Of a DNA stretch of 56,697 bases, positions 50,528 through 56,697 are shown piece after piece; within the stretch, counting starts at the first letter, position 1, and each line of letters opens with the position of its first letter. Made by a program: the position numbers and the translations under genes. The stretch covers positions 1-56,697 of the forward strand of contig NZ_JASHKA010000031.1 of assembly GCF_030732845.1 (NCBI RefSeq), in the 5' to 3' direction. Source of the DNA: Roseibium sp. MMSF_3544 (GTDB lineage: Bacteria; Pseudomonadota; Alphaproteobacteria; Rhizobiales; Stappiaceae). The notes beneath the pieces were generated by a model. That model was not told the origin of the DNA, made no database searches, and was given only the letters and a program-made list of their open reading frames with translations.

Positions 50528-52025
50528 CTCTCTCCTAGCTGCACTTCTTCTCAGTGTTTCTTCGCTTATCGCACCTGCGATGGCCGCTGACCTTCGGATC
50601 GGCCTGCAGGAAGATCCGGACGTTCTGGATCCCGATCAGTCGCGGACCTTCGTTGGCCGGATCGTCTATGCGTCCCTGTGCGACAAGCTTGTCGACATCA
50701 CGCCGGATCTTGAGATCATTCCGCAGCTCGCCACGGGCTGGTCATGGTCGAATGACGGTCTGACCCTCACGATGGACCTGCGCGACGATGCTACCTTTCA
50801 TGACGGCACACCGTTTGATGCGGAAGCGGTGAAAGCCAACATCGACCGCTCTCAGAACCTGCCGGAAAGCAGACGCAAGAGTGAAGTTAAGAACATTGAG
50901 TCCGTTGAAGTCACTGGTCCGCATCAGGTTCAGTTCAAACTCAAAGGCCCTGACGCGACCCTGCTGGCGCAATTCGCCGACCGCTCCGGCATGATGCTGT
51001 CACCGACTGCCGCGGCTGCTGCCGGTGTTGATCTCGGCGCGAAGCCGATCTGCTCCGGACCGTTCAAATTTGTTGAAAGGGTTGCGCAGGACAGGATTGT
51101 TCTGGAAAAATTCAGCGACTACTGGAATGCGGACAGCATCAATTTCGACAAGGTTACCTTCCTTCCCATTCCGGATACGACTGTCCGCCTGGCGAACCTG
51201 CGCTCCGGCGATCTCGACATGCTGGAGCGTCTGGCAGCCACTGATGCAGCCTCCGTGAAAGAAGACGGTTCTCTCCAGTACGAGGAAGCCGTGAGCCTTG
51301 GCTATCAAGGTATCACAATCAATGTTGGCAACGGTGATCGCGCCAACAATCCGATCGGCCAGGATGCCAAGATTCGCGAAGCCTTCAGCCTGTCGCTGGA
51401 CCGCGATGCAATCAACCAGGTCGTCTTTGAAGGCGCTTTTGCGCCCGGCAACCAGCCCTACCCGCCGACCAGCCCCTGGTACGACAAGGACCACCCGGTT
51501 CCGGCCAGGGACGTTGACAAGGCGAAGGCACTCTTGAAGGAGGCCGGGTACGACAGCCTCGATGTGGAAGTGCAGGTCGCCAACAACCCTGTGCAGACGC
51601 AACTGATGCAGGTGGTTCAGTCAATGGCGGCCGAAGCCGGCTTCAACGTCAAACTGAAGTCGATGGAGTTTGCCAGCCTTCTTTCCGATCAGTCGGCCGG
51701 CAACTATCAGGCCAGCCAGATCGGATGGTCGGGACGCGTTGACCCGGATGGCAACATCCACCAGTTCGTGACCTGCGAAGGCGGCATCAACGACAGCAAG
51801 TACTGCAACCCGGAAATCGATGCCCTGCTCGATGCGGCACGCACATCAACGGATCTGGAAATCAGAAAAGAGAAATATGATGCGGCCCGCGACATCCTGA
51901 ACGCGGATATGCCTCTGATCTATCTTTATCACGTCACCTGGATCTGGGCTCTTTCGGACAAGCTCGAGGGCTTCACACCTTATCCAGACGGCATGATCCG
52001 TCTGGAGAACGTGAAGTTCAAGTAA
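50520..52025 (+). CDS. Periplasmic peptide-binding protein, DppA/OppA family
   Basis: A 501-residue SBP_bac_5 protein. ATG 50520 has AGAGGAAAG upstream. The signal peptide is about residues 1-22 (ending PAMA), and the mature chain starts ADLRIGLQEDPDVLDPDQS. TFHDGTPFDAEAVKANIDR and GPFKFVERVAQDRIVLEKF are family blocks. It captures di- or oligopeptides, or a derivative such as a gamma-glutamyl or aromatic amide (inference from the downstream gene). Confidence 0.94.
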   Translation: MRNSLLAALLLSVSSLIAPAMAADLRIGLQEDPDVLDPDQSRTFVGRIVYASLCDKLVDITPDLEIIPQLATGWSWSNDGLTLTMDLRDDATFHDGTPFDAEAVKANIDRSQNLPESRRKSEVKNIESVEVTGPHQVQFKLKGPDATLLAQFADRSGMMLSPTAAAAAGVDLGAKPICSGPFKFVERVAQDRIVLEKFSDYWNADSINFDKVTFLPIPDTTVRLANLRSGDLDMLERLAATDAASVKEDGSLQYEEAVSLGYQGITINVGNGDRANNPIGQDAKIREAFSLSLDRDAINQVVFEGAFAPGNQPYPPTSPWYDKDHPVPARDVDKAKALLKEAGYDSLDVEVQVANNPVQTQLMQVVQSMAAEAGFNVKLKSMEFASLLSDQSAGNYQASQIGWSGRVDPDGNIHQFVTCEGGINDSKYCNPEIDALLDAARTSTDLEIRKEKYDAARDILNADMPLIYLYHVTWIWALSDKLEGFTPYPDGMIRLENVKFK

Positions 52026-52040
52026 GTCCAAAAAAGCTTC

Positions 52041-52068
52041 GGAACCCGGCCTCACTGCCGGGTTCCGG
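52041..52068 (+). other. Stem-loop after the peptide-binding-protein gene
   Basis: A perfect 11-bp stem CGGAACCCGGC/GCCGGGTTCCG with a 6-nt loop, 15 nt after the stop and 18 nt before the next gene. No U-run. Likely protects or partly terminates the binding-protein message. Confidence 0.65.
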
Positions 52069-52086
52069 CCACCGGCGGAACCCCAA

Positions 52087-53034
52087 ATGCTGTCTTTCAT
52101 TGCAAGACGTCTCGCGATTGCCATACCGACCATTTTTCTGGTCTCGGTGTTCGTCTTCTTCCTGCAGAAACTGTTGCCCGGAGATCCGGCGCTGGTTCTG
52201 GCAGGCGAAGAGCGCGACCCGGAAACACTGGCGTTCATTCGGGAAAAGTATCACCTCAACGAACCTATCCTGACGCAGTATTTTTACTGGGTCAGCGGCA
52301 TGTTGCAGGGAGACTTCGGCATATCTCTGCGGACCAACCAGCCCGTTCTGGAACTCATCGGCGAAAAGCTGCCCGTCACAATTCAGCTCGCCGTCATGGC
52401 AATGATCATCGCGATGATCATCGGCATACCGGCTGGAATTCTGTCCGCAGTCAGGAAAGGCACTGCCGTCGACTATACGGCAAACATCATTGCGCTGTCC
52501 GGCCTGTCGATACCGAATTTCTGGCTGGGCATCATGCTGATCATGCTGGTTTCGGTCCATCTCGGCTGGCTGCCGGCTTCAGGCTACGAATCTCCATTCG
52601 TCGATCCCGTCCGCTCCCTTGAAACAATGATCATGCCTGCCTTCGTGCTTGGAACCGCTCTTGCAGCCACCTTGATGCGCCACACCCGTTCGGCAATGCT
52701 TGGTGTTCTGAAGACGGATTATGTCCGGACCGCGCGGGCCAAAGGCTTGCAGGAAAAAGTGGTCGTGCTGAAACATGCGTTCCGCAACGCCCTGTTGCCG
52801 ATCGTCACCTTGAGCGCTCTCCTCTTCGGGGAACTCCTCGCCGGGGCTGTCCTCACCGAGCAGATCTTCACCATTCCCGGGTTCGGCAAACTGATTGTCG
52901 ATGCGGTTTTCACGCGCGATTATGCAGTCGTGCAGGGCGTGGTGATGTGCACCGCGGTCGGCTTCATTCTCATGAATCTCGTCGCCGATGTCCTCTATTT
53001 CCTCCTCAATCCACGCATGAGGACCGCGCTGTGA
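52087..53034 (+). CDS. Peptide ABC transporter permease, DppB type
   Basis: A 315-residue inner-membrane protein with six helices and the EAA loop near the end, YVRTARAKGLQEKVVVLKHAFRNALLPIVT. The N-terminus MLSFIARRLAIAIPTIFLVSVFVFFL and the KLLPGDPA segment are canonical DppB. Its stop overlaps the dppC start (GTGA). Confidence 0.95.
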   Translation: MLSFIARRLAIAIPTIFLVSVFVFFLQKLLPGDPALVLAGEERDPETLAFIREKYHLNEPILTQYFYWVSGMLQGDFGISLRTNQPVLELIGEKLPVTIQLAVMAMIIAMIIGIPAGILSAVRKGTAVDYTANIIALSGLSIPNFWLGIMLIMLVSVHLGWLPASGYESPFVDPVRSLETMIMPAFVLGTALAATLMRHTRSAMLGVLKTDYVRTARAKGLQEKVVVLKHAFRNALLPIVTLSALLFGELLAGAVLTEQIFTIPGFGKLIVDAVFTRDYAVVQGVVMCTAVGFILMNLVADVLYFLLNPRMRTAL

Positions 53035-53912
53035 CCGCTGCCGCCGACCTTCCCGCTGCCGTTTCCGACGAGCAGCCGCGCTCCGGAAACCGGGCCTGGA
53101 AAAAACTCAAGGCAAACAAAAGTGCCTTTGTCGGGTTTTTGCTGGTCGTGTTTTTCGTCTCCATCGCCGCTCTGGCACCGCTTTTGCCCATTTCCGACCC
53201 GACCGCGACCGACTGGGGCGCCATTCGAAAGGGTCCGTCCGCCGCCCACTGGCTGGGGACGGACGAACTCGGACGGGACATTCTTTCCAGAATGATCTGG
53301 GGCGCGCAGGCGTCGCTGCTCGCCGGTGTGGTGTCTGTGCTGATCGCCGTATCGGTCGGCGTCCCGTTCGGGCTGATAGCCGGATACTTCGGAGGCTGGA
53401 TCGACCAGATCATTTCGCGGGCGACCGACGCGCTCCTGGCCACGCCCTTCCTTATTCTGGCAATCGCCCTCGCCGCCTTTCTCGGGCCAAGCCTCACCAA
53501 CGCGATGATCGCGATCGGCCTGTCGGCGATGCCGATCTTTATCCGGCTGACCCGAGGCGAGGTTCTGGCCGTCAAGACGGAAGACTATGTCGAAGGCGCG
53601 CATGCCATTGGTCTGTCCACGCCGGTTCTGCTGGCGCGGTACATCCTGCCGAATGTGTTTGCTCCGATTCTCGTTCAGGCGACCCTGACCATCGCAACAG
53701 CCATTATCGCTGAAGCGAGCCTTTCGTTCCTCGGCCTCGGCCAGCAGCCCCCGGCACCGAGCTGGGGATCGATGCTCAACGTCGCCAAGAATTTCATGAC
53801 CCAGGCTCCCTGGATGGCGATGTGGCCAGGCATCGCGATCTTTCTGGTCGTCCTTGGCTTCAATCTACTCGGCGACGGGCTGCGCGATGCACTCGATCCC
53901 CGGGAAACATAA
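53031..53912 (+). CDS. Peptide ABC transporter permease, DppC type
   Basis: A 293-residue protein. GTG 53031 has GAGGA 7 nt upstream; the frame from 52947 lies inside dppB. WKKLKANKSAFVGFLLVVFFV begins helix 1, HWLGTDELGRDILSRMIWGAQASL follows, and the EAA loop is YVEGAHAIGLSTPVLLARYILPN. It pairs with DppB. Confidence 0.95.
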   Translation: MTAAADLPAAVSDEQPRSGNRAWKKLKANKSAFVGFLLVVFFVSIAALAPLLPISDPTATDWGAIRKGPSAAHWLGTDELGRDILSRMIWGAQASLLAGVVSVLIAVSVGVPFGLIAGYFGGWIDQIISRATDALLATPFLILAIALAAFLGPSLTNAMIAIGLSAMPIFIRLTRGEVLAVKTEDYVEGAHAIGLSTPVLLARYILPNVFAPILVQATLTIATAIIAEASLSFLGLGQQPPAPSWGSMLNVAKNFMTQAPWMAMWPGIAIFLVVLGFNLLGDGLRDALDPRET

Positions 53913-53947
53913 AAACACTCAGGAAACGCTCAAACCCGGATCCCCAA

Positions 53948-55735
53948 ATGACAGTCTTTACAACGAGACCCGAGATCAAAGGCACCTTCGGTGTCGTCAC
54001 GTCGACACACTGGATTGCCACGGCCGTGGGAATGCGCACGCTGGAACTCGGCGGCAATGCCTTCGACGCCGCCGTCGCAACCGGGCTGGTGCTGCAAGTG
54101 GTCGAGCCGCATCTCAACGGCCCCGGCGGCGATCTGCCCGTCCTCTTCCACAACGCAAGCCAGAACGAAACCAAGGTTTTGTGCGCGCAAGGTCCGGCCC
54201 CGGCAGCCGCCACGATCGATCACTACAGATCCGAGAACCTGGACCTCATCCCCGGCAATGGCCTTCTTGCGACCGTCATTCCCGGTGCCTTCGACGGCTG
54301 GATGCTGCTCCTGCGGGACCACGGCAGTCTGCCGCTCCGAACCGTGCTGGAACCGGCCATTCACTACGCCAGCCACGGGCACCCGCTCCTGCCAAGAGTG
54401 AGCATGACGATTGCCGGGCTTAAGGACTTCTTTGAAACCGAATGGCCGACGTCCCATCAGACATGGGTCCCGGGAGGCAATGTCCCGGCTCCGGAGTCGA
54501 ATTTCCGCAACCCGGTTCTCGCCGAAACCTGGTCAAGGCTCCTGAAAGAGGCCGAGGCAGCAACCGGCCGCGAAAACCAGATCGACGCGGCCCGCGACTG
54601 CTTCTATCGCGGCTTCATCGCCGAAGCCATCGGCCAATACCTGGAAACTGCAGAGGTCATGGACGCGTCAGGAGCAAAGCACAAGGCCGTTCTGACCGCA
54701 GACGACCTTTCCGGTTTTGCCGCAACCTATGAAGACCCGCTGAGCGCACTTTATGACGGCTGGACTGTTCTGAAGACCGGTCCCTGGGGACAGGGTCCTG
54801 TCCTATTGCAGTCGCTGTCGCTGTTGCGCGGTTTTGACATCGACTCGCTCGATCCGACCGGTCCGGAATTCGTCCACCTCGTGACCGAAGCCATGAAACT
54901 CGCCTATGCGGATCGGGAGGCGTATTACGGCGATCCTGATTTCTGCGATGTTCCGCTGAATACGCTTTTGTCCGAAACCTACAATGCTGCACGGCGCTCG
55001 CAGATCACCGGACGCGCGGCCACAGATCTGCTTCCTGGCCTTATTCCCGGCTTTGAAAACCAGGTTGAACGCACCATGGAAGTCATCAGGCGTACCGGGA
55101 TTTCCGAAACCGGCGTCTATGAACCGACGATGGCGCATTTGTCGGAAAAACGCGGCGACACCGTCCACATTGATGTCATCGACCGTTGGGGCAACATCGT
55201 GTCCGCGACCCCGTCGGGCGGCTGGCTGCAGTCTTCTCCGGTTGTTCCGGGTCTCGGGTTCGCGCTGAACTCGCGTGCACAAATGTACTGGCTTGAAGAC
55301 GGCCTGCCGGGATCCCTCGCGCCCGGAAAACGCCCGCGCACGACTCTCACGCCGAGCATCGCGTTTCATGAGGACGGTACCGCCCTTTCCTTCGGCACAC
55401 CCGGAGGCGATCAGCAGGACCAGTGGCAGCTCGTTCTTTTCCTGAGACTGGCCCATCACGAACGCAATCTTCAGGCCGCACTCGACATGCCGCTCTTTCA
55501 CACCACGCATTTCCCGGCTTCCTTCCATCCACGGCAACGGCAGCCGGGCCACATCATGGCCGAGGAGAGTTTTGGCACCGACACGTTGTCGAGCCTCAGG
55601 ACCCGGGGACACTCGGTCGAAGTGGCGGATGAATGGACAATTGGCAGGCTGACCGTTGCCGCACGCGACCAGCAAGGCTTGCTGCGGGCCGGTGCAACGC
55701 CGCGCCTGATGCAGGCATATGCGGCAGGCAGATAG
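53948..55735 (+). CDS. Gamma-glutamyltransferase-family enzyme
   Basis: A 595-residue Ntn-hydrolase of the GGT family. It starts MTVFTTRPEIKGTFGVV with no signal peptide, so it is probably cytoplasmic, unlike classical GGT. GGNAFDAAVATGLVLQVVEPH and GPGGDLP are conserved early blocks. The likely autocatalytic threonine is in GDTVHIDVIDRWGNIVSATPSGG (about residue 403), followed by FGTPGGDQQDQW. It would hydrolyse or transfer gamma-glutamyl or other amide groups from compounds brought in by the ABC transporter. The open frame from 53822 is inside dppC. Confidence 0.92.
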   Translation: MTVFTTRPEIKGTFGVVTSTHWIATAVGMRTLELGGNAFDAAVATGLVLQVVEPHLNGPGGDLPVLFHNASQNETKVLCAQGPAPAAATIDHYRSENLDLIPGNGLLATVIPGAFDGWMLLLRDHGSLPLRTVLEPAIHYASHGHPLLPRVSMTIAGLKDFFETEWPTSHQTWVPGGNVPAPESNFRNPVLAETWSRLLKEAEAATGRENQIDAARDCFYRGFIAEAIGQYLETAEVMDASGAKHKAVLTADDLSGFAATYEDPLSALYDGWTVLKTGPWGQGPVLLQSLSLLRGFDIDSLDPTGPEFVHLVTEAMKLAYADREAYYGDPDFCDVPLNTLLSETYNAARRSQITGRAATDLLPGLIPGFENQVERTMEVIRRTGISETGVYEPTMAHLSEKRGDTVHIDVIDRWGNIVSATPSGGWLQSSPVVPGLGFALNSRAQMYWLEDGLPGSLAPGKRPRTTLTPSIAFHEDGTALSFGTPGGDQQDQWQLVLFLRLAHHERNLQAALDMPLFHTTHFPASFHPRQRQPGHIMAEESFGTDTLSSLRTRGHSVEVADEWTIGRLTVAARDQQGLLRAGATPRLMQAYAAGR

Positions 55736-55749
55736 AAAGAGGACGCCAG

Positions 55750-56502
55750 ATGACATTTTCAATTGTCGCCCGGGACAAGGTCAATGGGCATTTCGGTATT
55801 GCCGTGGCAAGCCGGTTTTTTGCCGCCGGAGCCGTCGTGCCACACCTGGCGGGACAAGTCGGTGCTATCGCGACACAGGCGCTCGTCAGTCCCCTATATG
55901 GAACCGAGGGTTTGACCCTCCTCCGTTCCGGCGTTTCGGCGCAAAGTGTGCTGGATACCGTGGTTGACCGAGACGACGGCCGTCATTCGCGCCAGATCCA
56001 TCTGATTGATGCAGACGGCCGCACCGCAGCCTTTACGGGCGAAAAATGCATCGACTGGTGCGGCCACCTGATTGAAGACAATGTCACCGTCGCCGGGAAC
56101 ATGCTGGCAGGGCCGCAGGTTATCGATGCTGCCATGGAAAGCTATCTGGCAAACACGGGCCAGACACTTCCAGAACGGCTCTTGACTGCGATGGACGCGG
56201 CAGAGGCTGCTGGGGGCGACAAGCGCGGGCGCCAATCAGCTGCCCTCAGGATCGTTCACGAGGAGGACTATCCTTGGCTCGATATACGATCCGACGACCA
56301 TGCCGCTCCACTGGAAGAACTCCGCCGGCTCTATGCGGTCGCTCAGGAACGCTATTTGCATTTCGCCGAACTGATGCCAACCCGCGACAATATTCATGGT
56401 CTTCTGGACCGTACTGAAATCGACCTGAAAATCGCTCAACTGGAAGCCGAGAGAAAGAAATCCGGGCTTACCAGCGCGTCATTTGCAACGCCCGCGTCTT
56501 GA
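55750..56502 (+). CDS. DUF1028 family protein
   Basis: A 250-residue protein starting TFSIVARD, with GIAVASRFFAAGAVVPHLAGQVGAIATQ and GLTLLRSGVSAQSVLDTVV. Later blocks are AGNMLAGPQVIDAAMESY and GDKRGRQSAALRIV. DUF1028 proteins have an Ntn-hydrolase-like alpha/beta layout and often sit with peptide transport or GGT genes. AGAGG 6 nt upstream. Function is unknown; hydrolysis of an imported amide is a fair guess. Last gene of the operon. Confidence 0.88.
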   Translation: MTFSIVARDKVNGHFGIAVASRFFAAGAVVPHLAGQVGAIATQALVSPLYGTEGLTLLRSGVSAQSVLDTVVDRDDGRHSRQIHLIDADGRTAAFTGEKCIDWCGHLIEDNVTVAGNMLAGPQVIDAAMESYLANTGQTLPERLLTAMDAAEAAGGDKRGRQSAALRIVHEEDYPWLDIRSDDHAAPLEELRRLYAVAQERYLHFAELMPTRDNIHGLLDRTEIDLKIAQLEAERKKSGLTSASFATPAS

Positions 56503-56590
56503 GCATCAAAAGCCAAGCCTCACGAATAGCTGAAGCTTGTCAATTTTGAAAAACGGACATCGAACCGCCATTCCTCACCCCCAAACGCAA

Positions 56591-56614
56591 AAAACCCGGC
56601 TTGGTTGCCGGGTT
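56591..56614 (-). terminator. Intrinsic terminator, next to tRNA fragment
   Basis: AACCCGGC-ttggtt-GCCGGGTT, an 8-bp stem and 6-nt loop, with T6 on the minus strand after the stem and GTTTTG on the plus strand. The better U-run is on the minus strand, matching the orientation of the tRNA fragment beside it. It may also serve the DUF1028 operon from the other side. Upstream (56503-56590) I see nothing. Confidence 0.75.
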
Positions 56615-56621
56615 GTTTTGT

Positions 56622-56646
56622 TGGTTGCGGGAGCAGGATTTGAACC
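56622..56646 (-). pseudogene. 3' fragment of an initiator-tRNA-like gene (possible att scar)
   Basis: The minus strand reads GGTTCAAATCCTGCTCCCGC followed by AACCA, matching the T-loop, T-stem 3' strand, acceptor strand and CCA end of initiator tRNA-Met genes (from memory, one base different). The preceding bases do not complete the T-stem (GCAGG is absent; CGAACGG is there) and no anticodon arm follows, so it is not a working tRNA. Displaced 3' ends like this arise when an element integrates into a tRNA gene. Confidence 0.6.
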
Positions 56647-56656
56647 GTTCGGGCTA

Positions 56657-56679
56657 CAATCGATTCACTGGATCGATTG
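56657..56679. repeat. Inverted repeat beside the tRNA fragment
   Basis: CAATCGAT-tcactgg-ATCGATTG, a perfect 8-bp inverted repeat with a 7-nt spacer, 11 nt beyond the tRNA fragment. It could be a recombinase arm or core site, or a repeated intergenic palindrome. Confidence 0.5.
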
Positions 56680-56697
56680 CTTGACGCCCTCACCCTT

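Noticed and set aside
56622..56697. Complete tRNA or tmRNA at the right end
   Set aside because: Only the T-loop to CCA part matches; the T-stem partner and anticodon arm are absent. The acceptor end also lacks the tmRNA G-U signature pattern.
1..56697. CRISPR array, prophage or toxin-antitoxin system
   Set aside because: No regularly spaced repeats, phage structural genes or paired small toxin/antitoxin frames were seen on either strand.

Overview
The window is high-GC DNA with the operon architecture of a metabolically versatile alphaproteobacterium, most like marine Stappiaceae/Rhodobacterales such as Roseibium (Labrenzia). That assignment is an inference from the dense set of TRAP, tripartite-tricarboxylate and peptide ABC transporters, NnrU, a BA14K-type protein and the periplasmic nitrate reductase. 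There is no rRNA, no complete tRNA and no CRISPR. I support 58 protein genes, most in tightly packed operons with ATGA-type or 8-nt start/stop overlaps.

Layout. (1) 71-9287: a minus-strand catabolic operon (ThDP enzyme, FAD amino-acid dehydrogenase, TRAP transporter DctPQM, universal stress protein, enolase-superfamily enzyme), a divergent GntR regulator and an Asp/Glu-racemase-like gene. The promoters of the operon and of the racemase share an identical 11-bp operator. (2) 9726-14111: a BA14K-like secreted protein, a CRP-type regulator, a FecR-domain protein coupled to a CHASE2 nucleotide cyclase, and a cytochrome b561. The BA14K and b561 genes share an unusual promoter-like element. (3) 14462-24649: nitrogen-oxide respiration. 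It holds a DUF4202 gene, nnrU, napFDAGHBC with an FNR/NNR-type box, and divergent DUF2478-moaA-mogA for the molybdenum cofactor. (4) 24677-35847: a TctABC uptake operon with an aldehyde dehydrogenase, a phospholyase-like class-III PLP enzyme, an APH-type kinase and a Tm-1-like protein. Divergent from it are iclR, a HAD phosphatase and a second class-III aminotransferase. (5) 35883-38948: a MarR regulator and a flavin aromatic hydroxylase-DUF2783-VOC operon. (6) 38985-47479: the homoprotocatechuate (3,4-dihydroxyphenylacetate) meta-cleavage operon hpaR/hpaFEDGHI. It unusually carries two structurally unrelated ring-cleavage dioxygenases in tandem and an aromatic amino acid decarboxylase, and a 262-bp MITE sits exactly at the hpaR stop codon. 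(7) 47648-56502: a GntR-controlled dipeptide ABC transporter with a gamma-glutamyltransferase-like enzyme and a DUF1028 protein. (8) 56591-56697: an intrinsic terminator and a 25-nt 3' fragment of an initiator-tRNA-like gene, probably an integration scar.

How it fits together. Regions 5-7 look like one aromatic amine/amino-acid supply chain ending in the hpa pathway (pyruvate plus succinic semialdehyde). Region 4 looks like a kinase plus phospholyase plus dehydrogenase route for a hydroxylated amine. Region 3 gives nitrate respiration and its cofactor. Regulators sit beside the operons they probably control, several with clear palindromic operators. The most promising material for new biology is the doubled dioxygenase and decarboxylase in the hpa operon, the kinase-phospholyase operon, the shared promoter element at 10.1 and 14.2 kb, and the uncharacterised ThDP/racemase/enolase regulon.
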